This document shows, in pieces, positions 35,096 to 43,898 of a stretch of 64,000 nucleotides of DNA. The translations under genes and the position numbers were made by a program. The notes below the pieces were generated by a model. The model ran no database searches and had not been told where the DNA came from. It was given only the letters and a program-made list of their open reading frames with translations. Position 1 is the stretch's first letter. Every line of letters starts with the position of its first letter. The DNA is from Acidobacteriaceae bacterium KBS 146 (lineage in GTDB: Bacteria; Acidobacteriota; Terriglobia; Terriglobales; Acidobacteriaceae): assembly GCA_000688615.1 (NCBI GenBank), contig JHVA01000001.1, positions 682,001 to 746,000 of the forward strand, read 5' to 3'.

Positions 35096-35150
35096 TCTTT
35101 AGAGTTTGGAATCCTTTGAAGACATAACAGTAGTATGCCTTTGCCCTTGA

Positions 35151-35163
35151 AAGGTGACACCTT
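35151..35163. promoter_or_regulatory. Short palindrome upstream of yhhQ and tRNA-Glu
   Basis: AAGGTG-A-CACCTT is a perfect palindrome about 55 bases upstream of the yhhQ start and 60 upstream of the divergent tRNA gene. Possible operator; no partner regulator is known. Confidence 0.3.
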
Positions 35164-35223
35164 AGGTCGACTCGGCACAGTGATATCCTTAGTGCCAGGA
35201 CCATCCTTCATAGTCCTACCAAC

Positions 35224-35301
35224 GTCCCTGTCGTCTAGCCCGGCCCAGGACACCGCCCTTTCACGGCGATAACACGGGTTCGAATCCCGTCGGGGACGCC
35301 A
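35224..35301 (+). tRNA. tRNA-Glu (anticodon TTC)
   Basis: The acceptor stem GTCCCTG pairs with CGGGGAC (one G-T wobble). The anticodon loop is CTTTCAC with anticodon TTC; the anticodon stem closes with four good pairs and a C-A mismatch at its outer end. The T arm ACGGG-TTCGAAT-CCCGT is perfect. The discriminator is G and CCA is encoded (35299-35301). The D arm region GTCTAGCCCGGCCCAGGAC is typical of tRNA-Glu. Confidence 0.95.
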
Positions 35302-35340
35302 ACTGTTCGACGGCCGGTCTAAACCATCATCGGGCTTGAT

Positions 35341-35358
35341 CTTTCACGGTTCGACCCC
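35341..35358 (+). repeat. tRNA-Glu-like fragment just downstream of the tRNA
   Basis: CTTTCACGG (35341-35349) repeats the anticodon loop of the tRNA (35258-35266), and GGTTCGA (35348-35354) repeats its T arm (35277-35283). Together they look like an internally deleted tRNA piece, 40 bases beyond the gene. It may be chance. Confidence 0.35.
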
Positions 35359-35413
35359 TAGAAAGTGATCCTCGTCACTGCAATCCCTCCAGTCGAATAG
35401 TAGCTTCCTGGGA

Positions 35414-35995
35414 ATGAGGTATGAACTCAAACTGCACCGTCTGACCTTCGGCATACTGGCAGCTATCCTAACAATCTTTGTGGCCCTCCTGATGACACTG
35501 CATCCGATCTTTGCCAGTGAGAGCCTGGAGGTCATTGCATCTTTTATCGTCATTGTGCTGGCTGCTACTGCTTTCGGCTATATGGGCATGGTCGAAGGAG
35601 TCATGGCCTTTCAGTTTGGGAGACAGCACAAACGCGAGTTCCTGACTTATCTCACGCTGGCGCTGTTTTCGCTGGGATGCGCACTTTATCTTGCAATTGC
35701 TGAATCGGCATCCATTCAGACCGTTGCGCTTGTTGCTTCGCCACACGCTTTTTTGTTTGGTTTTGCAGAACTGCGTCTGGCTCGCCATTTGGAACGGCAT
35801 CGAGCTTATAAACAAGCATTAATTATGGGGGCTGTCGTTGAAATTCTCCTGGGAATTGCACTTATCGTCGGATACCGGCTGTCGACACGAAACACAGCGA
35901 CGTTGTTGGGCTATGTGGCAACGATGTCCGTCCTCCAGCTCGTTCCCATGATCTTTTTTCGAGAAAAGTTACATGCCAAGAGAGAAACATCTTAG
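35414..35995 (+). CDS. Putative membrane protein, HdeD/DUF308-like
   Basis: A 193-residue protein with six apparent hydrophobic segments and short loops (for example LTFGILAAILTIFVALLM, VIASFIVIVLAATAFGYMG and ALIMGAVVEILLGIALIVG). The spacing of small helices resembles the DUF308/HdeD acid-resistance membrane proteins, but no diagnostic motif was found, so the family link is tentative. It is followed by a universal stress protein gene on the same strand after 74 bases. Confidence 0.6.
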   Translation: MRYELKLHRLTFGILAAILTIFVALLMTLHPIFASESLEVIASFIVIVLAATAFGYMGMVEGVMAFQFGRQHKREFLTYLTLALFSLGCALYLAIAESASIQTVALVASPHAFLFGFAELRLARHLERHRAYKQALIMGAVVEILLGIALIVGYRLSTRNTATLLGYVATMSVLQLVPMIFFREKLHAKRETS

Positions 35996-36069
35996 CGGGC
36001 CTCCAACACAATCAGAAGCATTGTTCTGCACCATCTATCGTTTACATCGGAGTCGAAAAAGGAGAGTTT

Positions 36070-37020
36070 ATGAATAGAGCGATTCTGCGCCGATGGAGCG
36101 AGCCAGATACGATTCTTCTTGCAACCAACCTTGAGGATGCTCCCCATTTGGTGTCGCATGTGATTGCGCAAGCAAAATGTAGCGACGCTACGGTTCTTCT
36201 GGTCCACGTCATCGAACCGACGCCCATCAAGGCAGATCCGTTGAATGGCCAGCCGTTCGTTCTTCCTGGACCTATAGTACGTTCCGCTCAAATGAATCTG
36301 AACCGTATCGTCAAGCAGTTTCAACAAGAAGGCATTTTGTGTGAGTCGATCATCCTGGAAGGCACGCCAGGAAATCAGATTTCTTCACTTGTCAAAGAAC
36401 GCAATGTGGATCGAGTGGTTGTAGGCACAAGGAGTCCAGAGACGATCGAGCGTCTTCTTCTTGGTTCTGTGGCCGAGAGCCTTCTCCATGAGGTAGATGT
36501 GCCAGTGTGCGTTATAGGACCTCATGTCCGTCCGCAGGTACATCCAGACTCCGAGCCGAAGTCGATTCTTTTTGCTACATCTCTGCATCGCAAGAGTCAG
36601 GATAGCGCTCAGTTGGCCCTTGCGATTGCAAATCTTCATCAAGCACGCTTGACCTTATTGCATGTCATAACGCCTGAGCATTCAGATAAAAAGAAGCATC
36701 AACAATTATGCGAACAGCGCAAAGGCGATCTTGTACGCCTAATTACCGAAGAAACGAAAATCTGGTCATCGCCAAGCATCGCTATACGCGAAGGCAATCC
36801 AGCGACGGAAATCCTCGTGGAAGCGAGCCAGATGCATGCGGACCTGATCATCCTCGGAACAACCGGGGCATCTAAAGCAGAGCGTCTGCTCGCGGCTGGC
36901 GTCGTACATCACGTGATCACCATGTCGAAAGCTCCGGTCATCACTTTACGTCAGGAAGAACGTATCTCGGATGAACGCGTGGAAATACCCAAGGCTATGG
37001 ACAATTCATTGGCTATATAA
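36070..37020 (+). CDS. Tandem universal stress protein
   Basis: A 316-residue protein with two UspA domains (about 10-155 and 165-300). Each starts with a beta strand like DTILLATNL or KSILFATSL. The usual ATP-binding signature G-x2-G-x9-G-S is imperfect in both: GTRSPETIERLLLGS has Ser for the second Gly, and GTTGASKAERLLAAG lacks the final G-S. A ribosome site AAGGAGAG lies upstream of ATG 36070. Tandem Usp proteins often respond to energy or membrane stress; no ligand can be assigned. It lies upstream of the GH13-type gene. Confidence 0.88.
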   Translation: MNRAILRRWSEPDTILLATNLEDAPHLVSHVIAQAKCSDATVLLVHVIEPTPIKADPLNGQPFVLPGPIVRSAQMNLNRIVKQFQQEGILCESIILEGTPGNQISSLVKERNVDRVVVGTRSPETIERLLLGSVAESLLHEVDVPVCVIGPHVRPQVHPDSEPKSILFATSLHRKSQDSAQLALAIANLHQARLTLLHVITPEHSDKKKHQQLCEQRKGDLVRLITEETKIWSSPSIAIREGNPATEILVEASQMHADLIILGTTGASKAERLLAAGVVHHVITMSKAPVITLRQEERISDERVEIPKAMDNSLAI

Positions 37021-37584
37021 GGGTCAGCTCAATTCCCTGTATCAGTTTTGCCGCGATGCGCATCTCGCACTGCCCCCATCTCTACCCTACACCGCAGCTA
37101 TTACGAAGTTCGGGACGAAGGTGAAGCCGACAGTCATGAATCCCCGAATATTTTGGAAAATCGAGCCCACTTTTGTATGAAGTCGTAGCGGTCTTTTGTC
37201 AGACCGATGCTATCAGACGTACCGTGTTTGACCTTTCTCCTCCATTACTCATCCTGGCAGATTCGACGATAAGGAGCGTGCGCATTCCCATCGAAGCGCA
37301 ATCGTCTGAGAGACTTGGCCGTGGCAGCCGACCTCTATCTGAAAAATAGGCATCTGATAGCGAGATAGGTTCGAAACGGGGAGGATAGTCACGCAGCACC
37401 AACGTATGAATGGTTAGTGATCCATCATCGGGGGCTTCGCGTTCCTACGAGATATGGCACAACCTACCATGCAACTGTCTGATTGCACACACTTTCCCTC
37501 CGCGATCCACCGGTGCAGACTAAAACTACATTTAGAATCGCGGAGATTGTCATCTGAACGTCAGGTGCGAAGATGAGGAGCACA
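37021..37584. other. 564-bp intergenic region before the GH13-type gene
   Basis: I see no convincing gene. It holds one hairpin, CGGTCT (37189-37194) with AGACCG (37201-37206) and a six-base loop but no T-run, perhaps ending the Usp transcript. The small frames here lack ribosome sites. Confidence 0.5.
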
Positions 37585-40500
37585 ATGGAGTTTCATATTT
37601 CACGATGTGTCCGTGAGCGTGTCGATCTCAGTGATCTACTTTTCAGTTTTTCCGGCAATGTCATTTTCGCGAACGTGACCGCCAGCCGCAAATTGGCGGA
37701 ACAACTTAATGTGATTGACGGTCGGAACAGTTCTCCTGAGACCACGATCAACGGAGCATCGCTCTTTGCGATGGGCCTAATAGACGAGCTCGGTCATGCA
37801 CTGATTGCGAGCTACCGCAGTAAGGTTGACCCTCTCGTTTTGACCGATACGCTTCGTTTTCTGTCGAAGGAGATCGGCTCGGAAGATCTCGATAAGCTCC
37901 TTTGGTCCTTTACAGAGCAGTTCCCCAACGTTGCGGTATTTCGCAACGAAGTAACGGCGCAGGAGTGGCTTTCGGGACGAACCGATGGTGTGTCGAACCG
38001 TGAAGCCGCTCTCGAAGAGTTGATTTTGCTGTGGCTAGCGAATACAAATCCCGCTTTCGCACCCTTTAACATTTTGTTTAACGATAAGACCCTAAAAGAC
38101 ACGACTGCCTATACGGCTGCAACGGCCATTCTGCCCAACTTTTTAAAGACGCGCCCTCCGGTCGAGTCAGGTCTAGGGACATTGCTGGAGGCCCTCACCG
38201 CGCCGATGTTGGCCTCGCCAAACTCTCTTACGGGGCAGCTGGACTATATTCGGGAGCAATGGTCTCCGATCCTTGGCAAAGATCTCAGCCGTGTGTTGCT
38301 GGCGATTGACGTTTTGCGAGAGGAAGAGATCGCAATTTGGATGCGGTTCCATCCGCCGGGCCCCGTGCCGCATCAACACGGCGATCAGGGCCGAATCACG
38401 GAAGGTTTTATTGGAGACGAGTTTGTAGGTTTTGGGTGGGACAAGGACTCCCTTAAGAACAACGCTTCTTTTCGCCGATACGCAGAAGACTATCAAGCCC
38501 CTCTCAACGAATATGAAGCATTCAGTGCCGATCAGGCGTGGATGCCAACTGTGGTCCTGATCGCTAAAAACACCTATGTGTGGCTGGAGCAGTTGTCGAA
38601 GAAGTACGGTCGCCACATTCACCGTCTCGATCAGATTCCCGACGAAGAACTTAAATTGTTGGCGGACAGAGGGATCACCGGCCTGTGGCTGATCGGACTC
38701 TGGGAACGTAGCCACGCCTCGAGAACAATAAAACGTCTGCGCGGTAATAGTGATGCCGTCGCTTCCGCCTACTCATTGAAGAACTACACTATCGCGCAAG
38801 ACCTTGGCGGGGAGGAGGCCTTCCTTCGCCTGAAACACCATGCAGCCGTCAGAGGTCTGAGACTCGCCAGCGATATGGTGCCGAACCATATGGGAATCGA
38901 CTCCGACTGGGTCATTGAGCATCCGGATTGGTTTCTGTCCCGTTGGGAGAGCCCGTTTCCCGTATATAGCTTCGAAGGCCCGAACGTTTCCTTCGATTCT
39001 CGAGTCGAGATCAAGATCGAAGACCACTACTATGACCACACCGATGCTGCCGTCGTCTTCCGTCTTCGTCACCATGCGGATGGCGTAACCCGCTATCTGT
39101 ATCACGGCAACGATGGAACAACGTTTGCCTGGAACGATACGGCGCAACTTGATTATTCAAAGAGCGAAGTACGAGAACACGTCATCCAGGTCATCCTGGA
39201 TGTTGCGAGACGCTTTCCTATCATTCGGTTTGATGCAGCGATGGTTCTGGCGAAGCGCCACGTGCAACGTCTATGGTTTCCTTTGCCAGGAGCTGGTGGA
39301 TCAATTCCCTCCAGAGCAGAGTATGCATTGTCCCAAGAAGCCTTCGACGCGCTTATGCCACAAGAATTCTGGCGCGAGGTTGTTGATCGAGTGGCAGCGG
39401 AGGTGCCGGGTACTCTTCTTTTGGCTGAAGCTTTTTGGCTACTTGAGGGATACTTCGTCCGCACACTGGGCATGCACCGGGTCTATAACAGTGCCTTCAT
39501 GAACATGCTGCGCGATGAAGAGAATGCCAAATACAGATCGTACCTCAAAAAGACAGTGGAGTTCGATCCAGACATTCTGAAGCGCTATGTCAACTTCATG
39601 AGTAATCCGGACGAACGCACTGCAATTGATCAATTTGGAGCGGGCGATAAATACTTTGGCGTCTCGGTGCTCCTCGTAACGTTGCCGGGGCTTCCCATGT
39701 TTGGACATGGTCAGATTGAAGGCTTCACTGAACGATACGGAATGGACTTTAAGCAAGCCCGGCTCGATGAGTTTCCCAACGACGATCTGGTTGCAAGGCA
39801 TCAACACTTGATCGCTCCCCTTCTGAAGTCTCGCCACCTGTTTGCAGAGAGCGAACATTTTCTGCTCTATGATTTTTGGAATGATCAAGGCAAGGTCGAC
39901 GAAAATGTATTCGCTTACTCCAATCGCCATGGCCACGAACGTGCATTAATTCTCTACAACAACAGCTATGAATCAACTCATGGGACAATCCATTTCTCGG
40001 TGGGATTTCTCGATAAGGCGAGCGGAAATCTCCAACAGAAGAGTCTATTTCATGGGCTTGACTTGCCAACTGATGCTTCCATGCTCGTCGCGTATCGAGA
40101 TAATGTCTTAGGTTTGGAATATTTACGGTACGTCAGTGACCTCCGCGATCATGGCTTAACCTTATCGCTTCGCGGATATCAGCACGTCGCATTGCTAAAA
40201 TGGCGTGAACTTCAACCGAGCGCCGCTCAGCCATGGGATCGTCTGTGCCTGGCGCTTCATGGCTCCGGTGTATACAGTCTCGAAGAAGCTCTTTCCAAGC
40301 TCCAGACCCGCCCGCTTCTTGAAACGCTTGGACGAGCTATATCGACGAGAAGTATTGAAACATTTATAGCCCTCTCTAAGAGAGCCGAGAAGAAAACCGA
40401 GGCATTCCCTGACCAGGATTTCGATGGGGCCCAAGATATCGACGCCGCCGCAAGCGGAACGCCGCCAGGAACGAAGCCCGGTTCAAATAGGCGAGAGAGT

Positions 40501-41349
40501 ATCAGTTCTCACCTCGCAGACTTTATTGAACACGCCTATCAATTTCGCGATCAGCTGGCAGAGCTTCTAATCATCGACGGCAGCATTTCTTCAAGCAAGG
40601 TGAAGACGTTCGACGGTCTGTCTGGCCTGGAAGGTCTCGACTCGGGGACGACCGATTCAAAGCAACCTCAGTTTATAGCGTGGACCGAAGCGTCCCTTGA
40701 GATCCCTTCAAGAGTCTCCGCTCTACCCAATAATCTCCGGAAGGCTGTCTCCGCAGTTCTGCCTGACCTTAATGTAAAGTTCTCTCCCATGCAGGCCTGG
40801 GCACCAGTTTTAGCATGGCTGGTATTCCAAGCTCTCCCATCGGAGATCGACCCGTTTGAAGCGTTTGAAAAGCTAAATCTTCGATGGGCATTGGCGGAGA
40901 CATTCTCTTCTGTGGGGCTAGAAGGGGAGGCAGCCTGGAAAGCCGCGGCTGAGGTTCGCGCACTACTGAAATTTTCCGGGAAAACTCCAGAACAGATCTT
41001 CCGCACAGAAGAATTTTGGTCAGAACCTGATGTTCGTTGGCTTATTGGCACAAACGACACGGGCGGAATTGAGTATATAAACCAGGAACGGCTTGAAGAG
41101 ATCTTATTTTGGATCCAGTTGCCACAGCTTCTTCGATCTGAATCCTCCTCGAAGTCTCTTGCAGATCTCGATCAGGCTGTCGCACTCGTCGCGCGATACA
41201 TGGATCTGCTACGCCTGGCAGGCTTCAAATATAAAGGTTTTCTCGACCTTGCGCTCGCAACGGATGAAGCGGCTCAGCTGCAACAAGACGTTCCTAGTAC
41301 GGATGATATCGAGTTTACTGAGGAGAAAAGTATCACCCAACGGCTATGA
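37585..41349 (+). CDS. Very large GH13-type alpha-amylase family enzyme
   Basis: About 1254 residues from ATG 37585, which has GAGGAG four bases upstream (ATG 37573 is also in frame). A GH13 barrel spans roughly residues 320-875. The four conserved regions are readable: SDMVPNH (Asp430), IIRFDAA (nucleophile Asp550), LLAEAF (acid Glu615) and FMSNPDE (Asp676), so it should be catalytically active. The first 320 residues and the last 380 have no domain I recognise. Typical amylases are 450-700 residues. There is no signal peptide, so it is probably cytoplasmic and may act on glycogen, maltodextrin or a phosphorylated acceptor. Substrate unknown. Confidence 0.85.
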   Translation: MEFHISRCVRERVDLSDLLFSFSGNVIFANVTASRKLAEQLNVIDGRNSSPETTINGASLFAMGLIDELGHALIASYRSKVDPLVLTDTLRFLSKEIGSEDLDKLLWSFTEQFPNVAVFRNEVTAQEWLSGRTDGVSNREAALEELILLWLANTNPAFAPFNILFNDKTLKDTTAYTAATAILPNFLKTRPPVESGLGTLLEALTAPMLASPNSLTGQLDYIREQWSPILGKDLSRVLLAIDVLREEEIAIWMRFHPPGPVPHQHGDQGRITEGFIGDEFVGFGWDKDSLKNNASFRRYAEDYQAPLNEYEAFSADQAWMPTVVLIAKNTYVWLEQLSKKYGRHIHRLDQIPDEELKLLADRGITGLWLIGLWERSHASRTIKRLRGNSDAVASAYSLKNYTIAQDLGGEEAFLRLKHHAAVRGLRLASDMVPNHMGIDSDWVIEHPDWFLSRWESPFPVYSFEGPNVSFDSRVEIKIEDHYYDHTDAAVVFRLRHHADGVTRYLYHGNDGTTFAWNDTAQLDYSKSEVREHVIQVILDVARRFPIIRFDAAMVLAKRHVQRLWFPLPGAGGSIPSRAEYALSQEAFDALMPQEFWREVVDRVAAEVPGTLLLAEAFWLLEGYFVRTLGMHRVYNSAFMNMLRDEENAKYRSYLKKTVEFDPDILKRYVNFMSNPDERTAIDQFGAGDKYFGVSVLLVTLPGLPMFGHGQIEGFTERYGMDFKQARLDEFPNDDLVARHQHLIAPLLKSRHLFAESEHFLLYDFWNDQGKVDENVFAYSNRHGHERALILYNNSYESTHGTIHFSVGFLDKASGNLQQKSLFHGLDLPTDASMLVAYRDNVLGLEYLRYVSDLRDHGLTLSLRGYQHVALLKWRELQPSAAQPWDRLCLALHGSGVYSLEEALSKLQTRPLLETLGRAISTRSIETFIALSKRAEKKTEAFPDQDFDGAQDIDAAASGTPPGTKPGSNRRESISSHLADFIEHAYQFRDQLAELLIIDGSISSSKVKTFDGLSGLEGLDSGTTDSKQPQFIAWTEASLEIPSRVSALPNNLRKAVSAVLPDLNVKFSPMQAWAPVLAWLVFQALPSEIDPFEAFEKLNLRWALAETFSSVGLEGEAAWKAAAEVRALLKFSGKTPEQIFRTEEFWSEPDVRWLIGTNDTGGIEYINQERLEEILFWIQLPQLLRSESSSKSLADLDQAVALVARYMDLLRLAGFKYKGFLDLALATDEAAQLQQDVPSTDDIEFTEEKSITQRL

Positions 41350-41498
41350 GTTCTGAACATTCAGCATTACAAAATGGCCTCATGCGAGAACTTTGCGAAT
41401 GCTAAGTGCTGCCGTATGTCTGCATCCTCGTAAAATACACAACAGCGTAACTCAAGAAGCAGCAGAGGAAGTGTAGATCATATCGCCGACACTTCGCC

Positions 41499-42617
41499 TC
41501 ACCTGCCAGAAAGGGATTCTTTCTCACCGTAGAGCTTAGCGTCACTTTCGCGAAGGAGATCTGCAATCGTCATATCCTCTCCGCGCAAGGTAGTGCAGCC
41601 AATGCTTAGAGTAATCGAGAAACTTTGTCCGCCAGCCGTCTCCAGAGTCACACCGTGAATGGTTGCGCGGAGCCGTTCGCAGATCTCGTCAGCGCTCTGC
41701 TCATCTGATCCAGGCAAAATCACAAAAAACTCGTCACCTCCAATTCGTGTAGCCACATCGGTTATGCGGAGCGAGGAACGAAGCGCGACCGCAACAGCAC
41801 AAAGAGCATCATCCCCCGCTACATGACCATATGTGTCGTTTATCTGCTTGAAATAGTTCAAGTCGAGAGCTAAAGCTGAACATGGCAGACCGAGACGGCG
41901 GGCACGGCTGAGCTCGCGAGTACCCAATTCGTCCAAACCACGGCGATTCAGTAGACCTGTCAGTGGATCCGTCATAGCCCTGCGTTCCAGTTCTTCTCGG
42001 ATTCGCAGAGAGTCGATCCACATAAACGAGATCGATAATCCCGCAATCGTAATCACGCCGGTCCATGTAAACCAGGCATCGGCTTTGTGCAACGTCAGGA
42101 CTCCCACCACTCGCACAAAGTTCATCATCATGTGCACGACGAGTACGGCCGACATCGCTTGAAGAGCCGGCCTGATCGTCTTTTCTTTGCACCGGACCAA
42201 ATGAATCCAGATCGGAATCTGCATCGCCGGCATAATAATCACCGCTTCGATCGTCCGCACGATCACATCGGGCTTGAAGTACGTGAAGTACACATAGTTC
42301 AGGATGAAAACGACATTTGCGCCTAGCAGCCACTGCATATAACTGCGACGATGCGTGGTGATTGCCACTGCACGTTCCATGAAGACATAGGTCATCAGGA
42401 ACAAGAAATTACCTAGAATGATGGCAAAAAACGCGGGAATAATTCCGCGATAGGCCTGAAGATACAGGCCTATGCCGCCTACTACATAGCCGATGGAAAA
42501 CCAGACCGGACCGTTGTCGGAGTACGGACGACGTTGGGTACGCCATGCAAGAAAGATGACGACACCCATGAACGCGAGCAGGCCACCCTGCATACTGAGC
42601 AGCGTAAGACGATCCAT
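41499..42617 (-). CDS. Membrane-anchored diguanylate cyclase
   Basis: A 372-residue protein. About seven hydrophobic segments fill residues 5-200, followed by a GGDEF domain (about 210-370). The active site is GGDEF at 293-297, and the product-inhibition site RITD sits five residues upstream (284-287), so it should make cyclic di-GMP with feedback control. The family entry MTDPLTGLLNRRGL is intact. A PilZ-domain protein at 8.4 kb could be one of several effectors. It is convergent with the GH13-type gene. Confidence 0.92.
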   Translation of the reverse strand: MDRLTLLSMQGGLLAFMGVVIFLAWRTQRRPYSDNGPVWFSIGYVVGGIGLYLQAYRGIIPAFFAIILGNFLFLMTYVFMERAVAITTHRRSYMQWLLGANVVFILNYVYFTYFKPDVIVRTIEAVIIMPAMQIPIWIHLVRCKEKTIRPALQAMSAVLVVHMMMNFVRVVGVLTLHKADAWFTWTGVITIAGLSISFMWIDSLRIREELERRAMTDPLTGLLNRRGLDELGTRELSRARRLGLPCSALALDLNYFKQINDTYGHVAGDDALCAVAVALRSSLRITDVATRIGGDEFFVILPGSDEQSADEICERLRATIHGVTLETAGGQSFSITLSIGCTTLRGEDMTIADLLRESDAKLYGEKESLSGR

Positions 42618-42930
42618 TTAAATGACAGCCTTGGGAAAAGCGGCTTCCGCCGCCTAGCTTAGTGTCACAGAATCTACACTGCACGACAATGACACTTCCG
42701 AACCATGAGGTCCCCCGCAGCGCTTTAACCATAGGTGGATTTTGTAAGGGTGAATGCCGCAGCGCTTGCAACACAGAGTGAGATGGTTGCCACAGTGCAA
42801 CTCCCTCCCTAACGAATTCCTACTTGACATTGGTATGACAATATGACAATCTTTCGATAATTTCCGACCGACAGCATAATCTCCTCGATGGCTTTCGTAG
42901 CGGAATCTTTTCTTCCAGGAGTGTGTTTTC
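42618..42930. promoter_or_regulatory. 313-bp divergent intergenic region with TGACA boxes
   Basis: Between the cyclase and the dehydrogenase gene. A TTGACA (42824-42829) is followed by an exact tandem repeat ATGACAAT-ATGACAAT (42835-42850) and then GATAAT (42856-42861). The ATGACA at 42835 with GATAAT gives a promoter-like pair with a short 15-base spacer. The repeated boxes could bind a regulator. No gene is seen. Confidence 0.4.
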
Positions 42931-43842
42931 GTGGCGAACGTGGGTTTTCTGGGTCTTGGCATCATGGGTGCTCCCATGGCTGGCCATCTCATCTCGGCGG
43001 GTCATCAGGTGATGGTGTGGTCACACAATACGGCCAAGGCTCAGAAGTTCGCCCAGCAGCACGGCTGTGCGCTCGCCAAAACCCCGGCCGAAGTTGCCCG
43101 GAACAGCCAGACCAGTTTTCTCTGTGTCGGTAATACAGCAATGTCCCTTGAAGTCATCCTTGGAAAAGACGGGCTCGTCCAAGGTGCAGCGCAAGACTCA
43201 CTGATCGTTGACTGCAGCACAGTCTCGCCGACGATCAGCAAGCAGATCGCCGGCGAACTGGCAGCAAAAAAAATCCGCTTCCTCGACGCTCCCTGCACCG
43301 GCTCCAAAGCGGGTGCGGAAAGCGGAACGCTTTCCTTCATGATCGGAGGCGACCGCGACACATTCGAGCAGACCAGAGCCCTATTCGAGACTATGGGCAG
43401 AGCCCTCTACTACTGCGGAAAACAGGGCATGGGTCTGCACGCCAAGGTCACGCAAAACCTCATCCTCGGCAATATCCTTCAAGCTTTCAACGAAGGATTG
43501 GTTCTGAGTACGAAGGGGGGCGTTGACCCAGAGGTCATGATCGAGATCCTAAACAACACGGGGGCGCGCTCCGGCTATACCTCCACCAAAGCAGACTCAG
43601 TACTGCGTGGAGACTTCGCGACCACTTTTTCGGTCCGTTGGCTGGAGAAGGATCTCGGTCTTGCCCTCGAGGTTGCATCGGAACTTGGAATACCGCTCTC
43701 TACTACAGCTGCGACACAACAGCAGCTGCGCGCGGCCATCGCCATGGGTTATGGCGATGAAGATATCAGCGGTTCCATCCGTGTTCTTGAAGACCTCGCC
43801 GCATGCCGAGTACGAAGCAGGAAAGAAACTGCGCCAGCGTAG
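42931..43842 (+). CDS. NAD-dependent beta-hydroxyacid dehydrogenase (HIBADH family)
   Basis: A 303-residue member of the 3-hydroxyisobutyrate / tartronate semialdehyde reductase / GLYR family. The Rossmann loop VGFLGLGIMGAPMAGHL, the substrate motif DAPCTGSKAGAESGTLSFMIGG and the catalytic lysine in GLHAKVTQNLI are present. The start is GTG 42931 with AGGAG about ten bases upstream. The substrate may be a short hydroxyacid or a semialdehyde. It is followed by the TonB-dependent receptor gene on the same strand. Confidence 0.88.
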   Translation: MANVGFLGLGIMGAPMAGHLISAGHQVMVWSHNTAKAQKFAQQHGCALAKTPAEVARNSQTSFLCVGNTAMSLEVILGKDGLVQGAAQDSLIVDCSTVSPTISKQIAGELAAKKIRFLDAPCTGSKAGAESGTLSFMIGGDRDTFEQTRALFETMGRALYYCGKQGMGLHAKVTQNLILGNILQAFNEGLVLSTKGGVDPEVMIEILNNTGARSGYTSTKADSVLRGDFATTFSVRWLEKDLGLALEVASELGIPLSTTAATQQQLRAAIAMGYGDEDISGSIRVLEDLAACRVRSRKETAPA

Positions 43843-43885
43843 CCTGCACGAGTTTCAAAAAAAAACAACCTGGAATTGTTCGATC

Positions 43886-43893
43886 AAAGGAGG
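43886..43893 (+). promoter_or_regulatory. Ribosome binding site fixing the receptor start
   Basis: AAAGGAGG lies five bases before ATG 43899. It rules out the in-frame ATG at 43803, whose extra 32 residues overlap the preceding gene and precede the signal peptide. Confidence 0.75.
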
Positions 43894-43898
43894 TTGAT

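Noticed and set aside
35224..35301. Link between yhhQ and tRNA-Glu through queuosine modification
   Set aside because: Queuosine is placed in tRNAs with GUN anticodons (Asp, Asn, His, Tyr), not in tRNA-Glu with UUC.
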